DNA of 64,000 nt from Sulfitobacter albidus (lineage in GTDB: Bacteria > Pseudomonadota > Alphaproteobacteria > Rhodobacterales > Rhodobacteraceae). The DNA is taken from contig NZ_CP073584.1 of NCBI RefSeq assembly GCF_018200035.1, positions 9,623-73,622 on the forward strand, written 5' to 3'. Positions 43,679 to 52,494 of this stretch are shown here, in pieces (positions within the stretch are counted from its first letter, which is position 1; every line of letters begins with the position of its first letter). Under the pieces are notes generated by a model. That model saw nothing but the letters and a program-made list of their open reading frames with translations. It searched no databases and was not told where the DNA came from. A program made the position numbers and the translations under genes.

Positions 43679-44131
43679 TCAGGGGATCTGACAAGGTTCG
43701 AAAACAATGGCCGAAATTTTGACCTTCTTGGGGTCGACGAGCCATCGGCGCACGGTTGACCCGTCGTTCCAACGATAGTCGATCAATATGGGGACGAGGC
43801 CGTTGCTCTGGCGCTCAAAACCTTCTTGAAAAGGCGTAGCGAGCAACTTTAGGCCGATGCAACTTCCTGACTGGTCAGAAATCTCGTTGTTAGACTTTTT
43901 AGTCATCTGACCACTGCTGATCAGAACTGGCTCCGTCAATTCAGATGGATCGACATCAAGTGCCAATGCCAGCTTTTGCAAAGTTGACACCGACGTGAAA
44001 TATTCTGAGCGTTCAAGCCGGCCAACATAGCCCCGTTCAAGCCCCGCAGCGAAAGAAAGAGCCTCTTGGCTAAGGGAACGAAGCCGCCTTAGTTTTCTGA
44101 TATTTGTACCAATGCGATCTCGTAAATCCAT
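43679..44131 (-). CDS. XRE-family regulator with extra C-terminal domain
   Basis: 150 aa. Residues 1-65 are a Cro/CI-type helix-turn-helix (RLRSLSQEALSFAAGLERGY then VGRLERSEYFTSVSTLQKLA). Residues ~85-150 (GLVPILIDYRWNDGSTVRRW) form a small separate domain I do not recognise. Probably controls itself and the nuclease-like gene downstream. Divergent from hicAB, with a 153-base shared promoter region. Confidence 0.8.
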   Translation of the reverse strand: MDLRDRIGTNIRKLRRLRSLSQEALSFAAGLERGYVGRLERSEYFTSVSTLQKLALALDVDPSELTEPVLISSGQMTKKSNNEISDQSGSCIGLKLLATPFQEGFERQSNGLVPILIDYRWNDGSTVRRWLVDPKKVKISAIVFEPCQIP

Positions 44132-44248
44132 GCGAGATCAATGGCTTGATTTTGGCAAATAGTGCGACGGAGTATACTACAGATTCTGTTGTTTCGGCGT
44201 TTCGTGCGGCGCGTCATGAGAAAACCGCTCACACCCAAGTGGAGATTT

Positions 44249-44267
44249 GCTTGCAATATATGCAAGC
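44249..44267 (+). promoter_or_regulatory. Inverted repeat in the hicAB promoter
   Basis: GCTTGCA-ATATA-TGCAAGC, a perfect 7-bp inverted repeat, 17 bases before the hicA ATG. It lies just upstream of TATATAAG (44274-44281). Probable operator for autorepression by HicB. Confidence 0.6.
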
Positions 44268-44284
44268 ATGGTCTATATAAGCCC

Positions 44285-44539
44285 ATGAATAGTAAACACC
44301 GCAAGATTCTGGCCGTTGTCTTTACCGACCCAGTGTCGGGAACGGTCGAATGGTCAGCTGTTGAGCGATTGCTTGTCGCAGCTGGCGCGCAGGTCATCGA
44401 AGGTCGCGGTTCACGAGTGCGGTTCGAAAAGGACGGCGAGGTCGAGACGTTTCATCGTCCGCATCCCGCCAAGGAAGCCAAACGCTATCAGGTGCGCGCC
44501 GCCCGCGCATTCCTGGAACGGATCGGAGTAACGCCATGA
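44285..44539 (+). CDS. hicA: HicA toxin (mRNA interferase)
   Basis: 84 aa. HicA with the core EWSAVERLLVAAGAQVIEGRGS then RVRFEKDGEVETFHRPHPAK; the histidine in TFHRPHP and the RGSRV turn are the RNA-binding/catalytic features of the family. It cleaves mRNA independently of ribosome codon when not bound by HicB. ATGA overlap with hicB. No good ribosome site is visible; the operator is 17 bases upstream. Confidence 0.88.
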   Translation: MNSKHRKILAVVFTDPVSGTVEWSAVERLLVAAGAQVIEGRGSRVRFEKDGEVETFHRPHPAKEAKRYQVRAARAFLERIGVTP

Positions 44540-44868
44540 CAAATACAATGACCCACAAAGGCTACTCAGCTCGCATCGAATATGATGATGAAGACGGCAT
44601 TTTCACGGGCCGCCTCGCCGGTATCAGCGATGGTATCGGCTTTCATGCTGACACGGTTGAGGCTTTGCGGGATGCCTTTCATGAGGCAGTCGAAGACTAC
44701 ATTGAAACCTGCGCAAAGGTTGGCAAGGAGCCGCAAAAAGCATTCTCTGGTCAAGTGATGTTCCGCGTCGATCCTGAGGTGCACCGTAAGGCGGCACTCG
44801 CGGCAGAGCTGTCTGGCAAAAGCCTGAACCAATGGGCCGAAGAAGTTCTTGATCGCGCGGCGGGGTAG
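44536..44868 (+). CDS. hicB: HicB antitoxin
   Basis: 110 aa. N-terminal partial RNase-H-like fold (YSARIEYDDEDGIFTGRLAG, GIGFHADTVEALRDAFHEAV) and C-terminal ribbon-helix-helix (RVDPEVHRKAALAAELSGKS then LNQWAEEVLD) that should bind the inverted repeat at 44249. It neutralises HicA by direct binding. Together with hicA a complete pair that probably stabilises the plasmid or acts in phage defence. Confidence 0.9.
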   Translation: MTNTMTHKGYSARIEYDDEDGIFTGRLAGISDGIGFHADTVEALRDAFHEAVEDYIETCAKVGKEPQKAFSGQVMFRVDPEVHRKAALAAELSGKSLNQWAEEVLDRAAG

Positions 44869-45013
44869 AAAGGTAACAAGCCCGCCTTGCTGTTTTCAAT
44901 CTTTGAAGGAACTGCCTTTTGTGAACCCCTGAGACAGTTTCGGGCGCTGCGCTGCGGCTTCACCAGACTAACCATCGGCGATAGGTTATCCCGTACTCGG
45001 CCGAAAAGATCGC

Positions 45014-46609
45014 TTGGAGCGCGTAAAATTGGATCATGGAAACCAGAAAAGACCTCCGCTATCAGCACGGGCGGCAAGCACGACTGGGCGTTCGGCGCTG
45101 TTTTTGGCTAAGGTCGCTGGGAAAGCTGTTTGGGCAATCGCCAAGCCTGTGGGGCGGCAGACAGGCAAACTCGCCGCAAAAGGGGGTAAGGCGGTCAAAG
45201 ATCACGCGGCTGTTAAATTCGCGGAATTTGAACTGAGGCATACCAAATATACGCCGGAGAACTTCTTTGAAAAAGGAGCGATCTTGCTAGAAGATCTCGT
45301 CGATGCGCTATTGATTGAAAAACGCGGCACGTCGGCAAGGATAGTTACAGCGCTTTCTGGGAAATTGGCTGCGGCAGGTACGACAGCAAGTCTATTTTCC
45401 ATCGCATCTATTCTCGGAACGGCCAGTACGGGAACGGCCATCTCTTCACTTTCAGGCGCGGCATTCAATAGTGCCGCGTTGGCCTGGATTGGTGGAAGCG
45501 TTGTAACTGGCGGATGGATCGTCTTGGGCGTAGCCGCGGCTGGAGGAGCGGTTGCATATTTCGGGTCTCGCAAGCTTGTTGGGAAATGGACCGGTAAAAG
45601 GCGCAAGAAGAAGTCCTTGGACCCGCAGGAAATGCGGTTTGTCGAAACATGTTTGATGTTGGCAACGGCTTTTCGTGAACGGGCCAATCAAAACGCCGTT
45701 TTGGACCCTCTCACTGCTGAAACCCTGCATCAGAACTTAAAACACGACCTCCTCGAACAGTTGGATTTCTGCATCGCCAAAGTCAGCGACTGGCCAGAAC
45801 TTCCGTTGTTGCGGCTTGAAGATTGCAAGGTAGATCTGGTCGAATTATTCGACTCCTTACCAACGGCTCAAATTCACAAACCATCAGTCGGAAGAAAACC
45901 CACAGCCGCTGCCCCTATCGTTACAGGTGTCGTATCCGCCACGATATTGAAATTGATGTCGGACACTTTGCCTTCATTTACGGAAGATGAGGAACTGGTT
46001 CTTCAGGCGCTCCGGCGGTCGAACAACAGCCTTGCAGATGCCAGTGAACTTGGACTGTCAGAATACGTGCAATCGCTATCCGTTGAGCAAATTGCCGGGC
46101 TCAAAAATAATGTAAAGGGAATCTACCATGAACTCGCGTTTCAGCGGCAAGAGAACCTGGATGGAGACGAGTACATCGTAGAGCTTTTCGGCGACACGAA
46201 CCATGCTGGCGCAGATGTCCGGATTATCAATGTTGAAACCGGCGACGTTTCCGAGGTTCAACTCAAGGCGACAAATTACGCGTCTTATGTACGTGAACAC
46301 AACGAAAAATACGAAAACATCGACGTGCTCGTGACCAGTGAGATCGCCGGCTCTTCGCCAGATTGGTCTTCCTCTGATTTCAGCAATGCTGACCTTACAG
46401 CTGATACGTCCTCGGCGTTACACAAGCTCGGACACGGGGCCGACGCTGACATTGTTAACAGTATGGGCGTCGCTGCGATGGTGACACTTGCGGCCAATGC
46501 CAAGTCCATGCTGAAGGGTGACGCTCTTTCAACTCAAGCGAAACAAAAAATCATTCAGGACGGAGTGGTGGCTGCAAGCGTTGCTGGAATGGTGCAGCTT
46601 ATTATCTAG
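45014..46609 (+). CDS. Membrane protein with C-terminal nuclease-like domain
   Basis: 531 aa from a TTG at 45014; no in-frame ATG lies near the start and the exact beginning is uncertain. Residues ~105-190 are Gly/Ala-rich membrane segments (ASLFSIASILGTASTGTA and GSVVTGGWIVLGVAAAGGAV), then a basic stretch. Residues ~362-440 hold GIYHELAFQRQENLDGDEY, HAGADVRIINVET and VSEVQLKATNYASYV, an E...D...QxK pattern of PD-(D/E)XK-like nucleases. A nuclease tethered to the membrane is reminiscent of defence effectors. It stands alone between hicAB and the convergent gene at 46742. Confidence 0.65.
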   Translation: MERVKLDHGNQKRPPLSARAASTTGRSALFLAKVAGKAVWAIAKPVGRQTGKLAAKGGKAVKDHAAVKFAEFELRHTKYTPENFFEKGAILLEDLVDALLIEKRGTSARIVTALSGKLAAAGTTASLFSIASILGTASTGTAISSLSGAAFNSAALAWIGGSVVTGGWIVLGVAAAGGAVAYFGSRKLVGKWTGKRRKKKSLDPQEMRFVETCLMLATAFRERANQNAVLDPLTAETLHQNLKHDLLEQLDFCIAKVSDWPELPLLRLEDCKVDLVELFDSLPTAQIHKPSVGRKPTAAAPIVTGVVSATILKLMSDTLPSFTEDEELVLQALRRSNNSLADASELGLSEYVQSLSVEQIAGLKNNVKGIYHELAFQRQENLDGDEYIVELFGDTNHAGADVRIINVETGDVSEVQLKATNYASYVREHNEKYENIDVLVTSEIAGSSPDWSSSDFSNADLTADTSSALHKLGHGADADIVNSMGVAAMVTLAANAKSMLKGDALSTQAKQKIIQDGVVAASVAGMVQLII

Positions 46610-46741
46610 CAGAAAAAATGCTCTGCTGAATTTGCGATGCAATAGGAACTTTCCGCCCTCGCTGTTGATCGGTGATGCCGCGATGCCCAGCTTGCGGTCA
46701 GTGGGGCAGCCGCAGCACGATGGCGCCATGTCTGCTTAGTT

Positions 46742-47074
46742 TTAGTTATCCAGCGGAAGTTTCACAGTATCGCCCTCAATCACGGGAAAGGAAACTTTGG
46801 CGAAACCGCAGTCTGTCAGAAAAGACACGATTCCCGTCACAGTCTTGAACTCACGAACGGAAATTTGACCTGCCAACCTCGAACGCGCCGTGACCAACAT
46901 TTGCGTCGTCCCATCGGAATGCTCTGCGTGCATCGTCCAAAGTCCTGACCATGACGCAGCTTTGCGCGTTGGTGCTAAATTGCATGTGATGATGAGCTTT
47001 GAACCCGTTTCAAGACGCTGTTTCAACGCAATCTCGGTTAAGACATTGGGTGTTGCAGGCTGGCCTAATGGCAA
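46742..47074 (-). CDS. Hypothetical protein
   Basis: 110 aa at most, from a TTG at 47074; the true start is unclear and no strong ribosome site was found. A beta-rich pattern (SKLIITCNLAP, WSGLWTMHAEHSDGTTQMLV, VSFPVIEGDTVKLPLDN) suggests a small compact domain. No family recognised. Convergent with the membrane nuclease-like gene. Confidence 0.5.
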   Translation of the reverse strand: MPLGQPATPNVLTEIALKQRLETGSKLIITCNLAPTRKAASWSGLWTMHAEHSDGTTQMLVTARSRLAGQISVREFKTVTGIVSFLTDCGFAKVSFPVIEGDTVKLPLDN

Positions 47075-47402
47075 AATTCAATCCATTCCTATTCGGGCAA
47101 TAATGCTTTATTGTATCAACGCGGATCCCGAAAACAAGCTACAAAGTGGGCTGTCTGCCCCACGCCGGTGGCGCTCCCCCAAGACATTTCGAGGAGGATG
47201 AAGTTTGGCGTCTTATCCTTCTGCGTCGCCTACGCGGCGAAGGTGTAAGGAGAGCCCTTCGCGGAGGGTCGCTGTGACTTTGATACTGCGGCGGGAAGCG
47301 AGACGGGATATCACATAACCATCGCAGGACTACCTTATGAAAGACACAAATCCAGTGTGGGAGGAAGCAGGCGTTTAAGAAGCAAATTTGCGAGAGGCAG
47401 CG
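47075..47402 (+). other. Gene-free spacer
   Basis: 328 bases without a supported gene. It holds only very short frames (a 13-codon frame starting at 47338 and a 16-codon frame starting at about 47199), neither convincing, and an imperfect GC-rich inverted repeat near 47219-47245. Promoters for the genes at 46742 (minus) and 47403 (plus) are expected here, but I cannot point to clear boxes. Confidence 0.4.
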
Positions 47403-48281
47403 ATGATTTCATTGGCGATTATTGGGTTTCAGGTAGTCATCGCGCTGTCACTGGTCGTTACGCGGATATTTGGATCAGCGTTTAACAAGCCGGATTGGCT
47501 GTTCTGGGTAGCTTTTGGCTGGACCGCATTCACCTTTGCTTTTGTGTTCGCATCTCCATTAATCATCCTGCAACTTGTGGTCATTTGGGGTGTCACAGCA
47601 TGGATTCGGCCTAAGGATGAGGTCGTGCCAAGGCAACCAAGTAAGCTTGAGAGGCTGACGGAAGAAGATGAGAACTGGCTCCGCGTTTTTCAGAGCCTTT
47701 GTGAGTCACCCGCTGAAACCGCGTTTCTCGATGCAATGGTCTCTGCGTTTGACCTCAAGCCAGACAATGGCCGTTTGTCGGGGAGTGGTCTGATATTGCA
47801 GATGCAGGTTCCTGTGGTGAACTATCGGGTCGACTTTCTCATTGATGAAAAGCTGGTCGTCGAGGTGGATGGCGCGCGCTGGCATTCGTCACCTGAAGCT
47901 GTCGAGCGTGATGCCGCACGAGATAAAACACTATCTGCCAAAGGCTTCGAGATTTTGCGCATCCCCGCGAAAACCACTCTCTACAATCCGACTGAAGCAA
48001 TCGAGCTGGTTCGCAAAACACGCACCCAATGGCTGGCCCGAAAGGCGCAGGTAAGGGCGTCAGATGTGGGTGAGGCTCGTCAGCTTGGTGAAACACAAAA
48101 CAATATCAGAGAGCGGGTAAAACAATTTAATGACCGCTTACAGCAGGAACTGGATGAAAGCCTTGAACGATCCAACCAGCGAGCCGAAGAACAAGAAAGG
48201 CGCTTGCAAGCAGAACTTGATGCCAACCCGAAACTAAAAGAACGATACGACAAAGTCGTCGCAGAATGGGATAAATACTGA
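47403..48281 (+). CDS. Membrane-anchored DUF559-type endonuclease
   Basis: 292 aa from the ATG at 47403 behind GAGAGG. Two N-terminal hydrophobic segments ([19 protein letters not shown] and [20 protein letters not shown]), then a very-short-patch-repair-like DUF559 nuclease domain: [14 protein letters not shown] (~108), [19 protein letters not shown] (~142-160), [20 protein letters not shown]. The C-terminal ~80 residues are coiled coil. Nuclease type is clear, target unknown. The next gene starts 3 bases after its stop. Confidence 0.75.
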   Translation: MISLAIIGFQVVIALSLVVTRIFGSAFNKPDWLFWVAFGWTAFTFAFVFASPLIILQLVVIWGVTAWIRPKDEVVPRQPSKLERLTEEDENWLRVFQSLCESPAETAFLDAMVSAFDLKPDNGRLSGSGLILQMQVPVVNYRVDFLIDEKLVVEVDGARWHSSPEAVERDAARDKTLSAKGFEILRIPAKTTLYNPTEAIELVRKTRTQWLARKAQVRASDVGEARQLGETQNNIRERVKQFNDRLQQELDESLERSNQRAEEQERRLQAELDANPKLKERYDKVVAEWDKY

Positions 48282-48283
48282 TC

Positions 48284-48520
48284 ATGAAAACACTCAAATG
48301 GCTTTGGATTGCCGCCCTTCTAACAATCGGCTTCAAGCTATATAATTTGGTTATGGCCGGACCGCGCGGCTCTAATCCGGATGATATGCAGTCGTTCGTG
48401 GGTATGGTTTTGACCTTTGCTTTGCTGAGTGCGGTCCTGATCGTGTTATGGGCAACTGGTCGCGCAAAAGCCGCTCTGGCACGAAGAATCGAGCGAGCAA
48501 AAGGAACAGCCAAGTTATGA
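48284..48520 (+). CDS. Small membrane protein
   Basis: 78 aa. Two hydrophobic helices (LKWLWIAALLTIGFKLYNLV and GMVLTFALLSAVLIVLWATG) and a basic C-terminal tail (RRIERAKG). Starts 3 bases after the stop of the DUF559 gene and is probably co-translated with it, so it may be its membrane partner. No family recognised. Confidence 0.65.
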   Translation: MKTLKWLWIAALLTIGFKLYNLVMAGPRGSNPDDMQSFVGMVLTFALLSAVLIVLWATGRAKAALARRIERAKGTAKL

Positions 48521-48703
48521 TTTTCAGGTTGAGACCCCACACCACTGTCGCTGAGGTCTGCCTTTGATGCGGATGCAGCGAAATTCCGCATTGTGTAATT
48601 TCATGCGCTGTGCAGGGAAGGGCAGATTGTTCCAAATCGGCGTTGGTGAGAAATTAAGGGAGGGGGCTGGCATTCGAGTTGCTTGTTGATCTAAATTTCC
48701 CTC

Positions 48704-50056
48704 ATGGCTTCGAAAACAACATTGAATGCAAAGAACCTTGCCGCCCTCGGCACAGATCGATTGGCTGATCTCGTTCTTGATTTAGCGAAGGGCAATGCAG
48801 GGGCCAAGCGGCGCCTTAGACTCGAGCTTGCCGGCGAAGCTGGCTCAGGCGATGTGGCGCGTGAGATCCGCAAGCGGCTGACAACAATTGCACGATCCTG
48901 GTCGTTTATTGACTGGCAGGGGCGCAATGCTTTCGCGGCCGATCTGGATATGCAGAGACGCGCTATCGTCTCGCAAGTTGGACCGGTCGACCCAGCTGCG
49001 GCTTTTGATCTGATCTGGCGGTTCGTGGCACTTGCGAATGGCGTTTACGAGCGTTGCGATGACAGCACAGGACGGGTCCAGTCAGTGTTTCAGGCAGCCT
49101 GCGACGACCTGATGGATCTGGCTGAGGCAGCCAAACCGGACCCGCTCGGGTTGGCAGATCAGTTGCTGGAGGCCCTGATTGATGATGACTATGGGCACTA
49201 TCCAACTTTGATATCTGGCCTTGCTCCCAACCTTGGTTCTGAGGGTTTACAGCACCTCAAGGCGGGGATCACCGCTTCGGAATTCGATTTGTCAGACAAC
49301 TACGCGCTGCGCATGGCGCTCGAACAGATTGCGGATGTCGAGGGCGATGCAGATGCCTACATTGCTCAACAAAGTGATCTGGCTCGAAAGGCACCACAGA
49401 TTGCCGCAGAAATTGCGTGCCGTCTTCTCGAAGCAGGGCGGATTGAGGACGCATGGGTCGCCATAAATGCGCCAGACGAGAAAGATCGCGGATGGATACC
49501 CTATGAATGGGAAGCGACACGGATCAGTGTGATGCAAGCGATGGGGCAACCCCAAGCGGCACGGGACTTTATGTGGACGTGTTATGCTCGCAGCCTCAAT
49601 CCAGACCATCTGCGTGCTTGGCTTGGCGGGCTACCAGATTTCGAAGATGTTGAAGCGGAGACCCGCGCCATGGAACACGCGCTAGGTTTTGAGAATTTCA
49701 CGACAGCACTCCATTTTCTGATGACCTGGCCCGCGATTGAGCAGGCCGCAGTTCTGATCACAAATCGTGCCGCCGAAATTGACGGACATCATTATGAGCT
49801 TTTGGGGCCGGCGTCTGATGCCCTCGAAGATCGCTATCCACTGGCCGCCACACTTTTGAAACGCGGCATGATTGATTTTTCGCTACAGAATTCGCGGGTC
49901 AAACGTTATCGCCATGCAGCGCGCCACCTGCGCGAATGCAAGAACCTCGCGGCTAGAATTGACGACTTTGCACAATTCGAGACGCATGAGGCTTATCTCG
50001 ATGGCTTGAAACAGTCCCATGGGAAGAAGACGTCATTTTGGGGGGCGGGCGCTTAG
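48704..50056 (+). CDS. DUF6880-like protein
   Basis: 450 aa. The N-terminus contains LNAKNLAALGTDRLADLVLD then GNAGAKRRLRLELAG, which I associate with DUF6880, an uncharacterised alphaproteobacterial family. The remainder is helical, repeat-like (AADLRLLEAGRIEDAWVAI-type helices, for example CRLLEAGRIEDAWVAINAP near 245), resembling TPR/HEAT scaffolds. No catalytic motif. Single gene with its own promoter, at the border of the dnd region. Confidence 0.65.
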   Translation: MASKTTLNAKNLAALGTDRLADLVLDLAKGNAGAKRRLRLELAGEAGSGDVAREIRKRLTTIARSWSFIDWQGRNAFAADLDMQRRAIVSQVGPVDPAAAFDLIWRFVALANGVYERCDDSTGRVQSVFQAACDDLMDLAEAAKPDPLGLADQLLEALIDDDYGHYPTLISGLAPNLGSEGLQHLKAGITASEFDLSDNYALRMALEQIADVEGDADAYIAQQSDLARKAPQIAAEIACRLLEAGRIEDAWVAINAPDEKDRGWIPYEWEATRISVMQAMGQPQAARDFMWTCYARSLNPDHLRAWLGGLPDFEDVEAETRAMEHALGFENFTTALHFLMTWPAIEQAAVLITNRAAEIDGHHYELLGPASDALEDRYPLAATLLKRGMIDFSLQNSRVKRYRHAARHLRECKNLAARIDDFAQFETHEAYLDGLKQSHGKKTSFWGAGA

Positions 50057-50167
50057 TGTTCGGCTCGCAAAATTGAACGGAGTAGATCTCGTGTTCATTA
50101 TTTGTTCTTTAACGCATAATGAAGTTTATGTTAAATTTTTGAGGTCTGGTCAGGTATGCAGATAGTT

Positions 50168-51397
50168 TCAAATTCCTATAGCGTTCTCAATTGCTTTGCG
50201 GATGAAGGTGCGACCAGAGCCTGAGGCATTTTGGAATTCAGTTGAGGAGAAATCGATCTCTTTGGCTGGTGTCAGAATTTTTTCGAAATAGCCAGAGCTT
50301 ATGTTCCTCTCTTCAAACGCATCCGATGCTAGTTTTCGCAATATATCGAAAATGGCTTGCACACCTATGGTCCGAAAGATGTAAGAACCCTCGTTCGCGT
50401 TTTCCCAAAAAACATTATCTGCCGCTTTTAGATAGTTTAGCACCATCTTGAAGATCACAGCGTCGTTGCCTTCGATGTAAGCGCTTCTCAGGGGAGATTT
50501 GTCCTTGGGGCCTTCCAAAAGCACATCTCTGGTATGAGCGTCGCCTTCACGCATTAGATTGGCGTCTCGCTTTGGGTTACTCGAATAAAGTCTCATAATT
50601 CCGTCAACCGCAACGGCAGTCGAAATGCGCCATGTGGCTTCAGCGGCAATCTTCTCTAACTTAGAGTCTCGCTTTGGCGCGACCATGATACGGCCTCGCA
50701 AGGGTGAGTCCGTATCCGTTGCTAGCTTTCGGGCGAAAAAGACGGCCAATTTGTCTGGAGTCCAATACTCTTCTTGCTCGTCGGAAACGTTATATCCAAA
50801 TAGTTCAAACGTTAGACTGCGATCTACTCGCTTCTGTGTGGAGTTAATCGTCGCAAAGATTTGGGCTTGCAGCGCTTTGGGAAGGTCGATGAAGACGGAA
50901 CAAATCAGGTTCATGCTCTGCAAAGCTTCCGGATTAGCTTTTGCAAATGAGAACAACCTGTGCTGACCATCAATCACTGCTGCAAGCTTTGCTTCCGATG
51001 GGATCGTTAGTTTGTGACAACCGTCATCTGACATCTGAACGCTCCATGCACTGGATACAGCGTTGCCCTGCTCTCCTTCCTCTGCCGCGATATCTTCATT
51101 TTCGGTTTGGTCAAATCCGGTCTCTCGGTCGTAGTTCGCAGCGACGATGATTGAGTTTGGAAAGGCTGCATCGACACGATTAATGTAAGCAGCGATTTCA
51201 GATAGGCGCTTGTCTTGTATTACCCGTTGTGTGCCTTCGAGCGAATAACCCACTCCGTCTGCATTGAGAGATGCGCTCATCCTGTCGCTTGCGCAGACGC
51301 GAAGCAAAAGCTCGGCTGGAAGTACAGCAACATAAAAACTGCCGAGACGCTGATCGACCCGCAAGGCGGGTATTGTAACAGGGAATTGAATGTCCAT
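50168..51397 (-). CDS. DGQHR-domain protein (DndB-like)
   Basis: 409 aa. The signature AAVIDGQHRLFSFAK near residue 138 defines the DGQHR family, which includes DndB, the regulator of phosphorothioation genes. IDLPKALQAQIFATINSTQK (~170) is also typical. In standard dnd clusters dndB precedes dndC; here it is the last gene of a long minus-strand series. It overlaps the preceding membrane-protein stop by one base. Could be a DndB equivalent or an independent partner of the membrane protein. Confidence 0.75.
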   Translation of the reverse strand: MDIQFPVTIPALRVDQRLGSFYVAVLPAELLLRVCASDRMSASLNADGVGYSLEGTQRVIQDKRLSEIAAYINRVDAAFPNSIIVAANYDRETGFDQTENEDIAAEEGEQGNAVSSAWSVQMSDDGCHKLTIPSEAKLAAVIDGQHRLFSFAKANPEALQSMNLICSVFIDLPKALQAQIFATINSTQKRVDRSLTFELFGYNVSDEQEEYWTPDKLAVFFARKLATDTDSPLRGRIMVAPKRDSKLEKIAAEATWRISTAVAVDGIMRLYSSNPKRDANLMREGDAHTRDVLLEGPKDKSPLRSAYIEGNDAVIFKMVLNYLKAADNVFWENANEGSYIFRTIGVQAIFDILRKLASDAFEERNISSGYFEKILTPAKEIDFSSTEFQNASGSGRTFIRKAIENAIGI

Positions 51398-51939
51398 TAA
51401 TCTACCTTAAATTCGCTCAGGTTGCCCTTTACTGCACGTGCTGTGTTTCCTCCCGCAGCGGCATCGATGGGAGCATTTTGATAGGTTAGTTCGTCCCCGT
51501 TCGTGAACCACCAAAACCAAACTGCAAAAATTCCAAACCAGATTGCTGCCGCAAGGGACCAGGTAGGATGAACCGGATAAAAAACTGTGATAAGAACTAC
51601 GCCAAAAAACGAGACAAAGCAGGCAAGTAGAGAGAAAGAAACCAAAATTTTATCTGAATTTCCGGTTGAACTCAAAATTAGCTGGAGCGAAGCAGAACCG
51701 ATCAAGGCTGGGAAGAATGTGGACAACGCGGTGAGCAATCCTGAATTATCCGTGGCTTGTCCCAGCTGACCCTTAATTACTTCAACCCAGATGCCGAGGC
51801 CACCCAAACATATGATTGCCAGAACAACGTAGAATACAAAGGGTACGTTTTTGAACGGTTGCCATGAACGGCGCCAGATTTCGCGACCTAGATACTGCCA
51901 ATCACCCAGTTGGTCGGGGTTCGTGTCTTTGCTACTCAA
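51397..51939 (-). CDS. Membrane protein with four predicted helices
   Basis: 180 aa. Hydrophobic segments: FVFYVVLAIICLGGLGIWVE (~33-52), LSTFFPALIGSASLQLIL (~73-90), LVSFSLLACFVSFFGVVLIT (~98-117) and LAAAIWFGIFAVWFWWFT (~128-145). No family recognised. It is joined to the DGQHR gene by a one-base overlap, suggesting the two act together, while a 123-base gap separates it from the gene upstream. Confidence 0.65.
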   Translation of the reverse strand: MSSKDTNPDQLGDWQYLGREIWRRSWQPFKNVPFVFYVVLAIICLGGLGIWVEVIKGQLGQATDNSGLLTALSTFFPALIGSASLQLILSSTGNSDKILVSFSLLACFVSFFGVVLITVFYPVHPTWSLAAAIWFGIFAVWFWWFTNGDELTYQNAPIDAAAGGNTARAVKGNLSEFKVD

Positions 51940-52062
51940 TTGCCTTCCTCTCGCTGAATGGCGTTGTGCGCGACGAAACTGCGAACGAGACTATGCTGCA
52001 CCAAACTATCGCACCAATGCCAAATTCGACGCGGATTCATCCCAAGCTCCCCGCAACCTTGT

Positions 52063-52494
52063 TCAAAAATTTGCCAACTCCGTAATGTCGTCAAGTATCG
52101 TTTGATCACCCTCTTCCCTGTGAATTAGAGAAAGAAGCCCTTCCCGCCAGTCTTGTTTTCCCTCTGAGATCTCGCGCCTCATGATCTCAAGACCACCATT
52201 CGCATATTCTTCAAAGCAAAGGACACGCTCTGCTTCGTTTGAGGGAGCAAGCATCTTTGGGTCTTTGTTCTCTTCGATCGCAATCATGCTCATGATCGTG
52301 CGATCAAAATCGCCTCTGAATACTTCAAGATCGATCGGTTCAGAGCTCTTCTGGAAAGACTGCCGATTGCCCCTGCGGAAGCCTAGTGCAGCTGCAAAGA
52401 CAAGTGCATCCTTGAAGGTTGGGAAAATCCCTTCGTCCCGTAACTCGCTCAGCATATCTTCAAATTCTGCGGGTCGTCTTACTCTAGTGGCCAA
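52063..52494 (-). CDS. DNA phosphorothioation-associated protein 4-like
   Basis: 143 aa from a TTG at 52494 with a strong ribosome site (GAGGAGG) inside the end of the previous gene. TRVRRPAEFEDMLSELRD, FPTFKDALVFAAALGFRRG and CFEEYANGGLEIMRREI match, as I remember it, the dnd-associated protein 4 family, which occurs with phosphorothioation loci. Molecular function unknown. It overlaps the DndD-like ATPase gene by 11 bases and ends the effector-like block. Confidence 0.75.
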   Translation of the reverse strand: MATRVRRPAEFEDMLSELRDEGIFPTFKDALVFAAALGFRRGNRQSFQKSSEPIDLEVFRGDFDRTIMSMIAIEENKDPKMLAPSNEAERVLCFEEYANGGLEIMRREISEGKQDWREGLLSLIHREEGDQTILDDITELANF

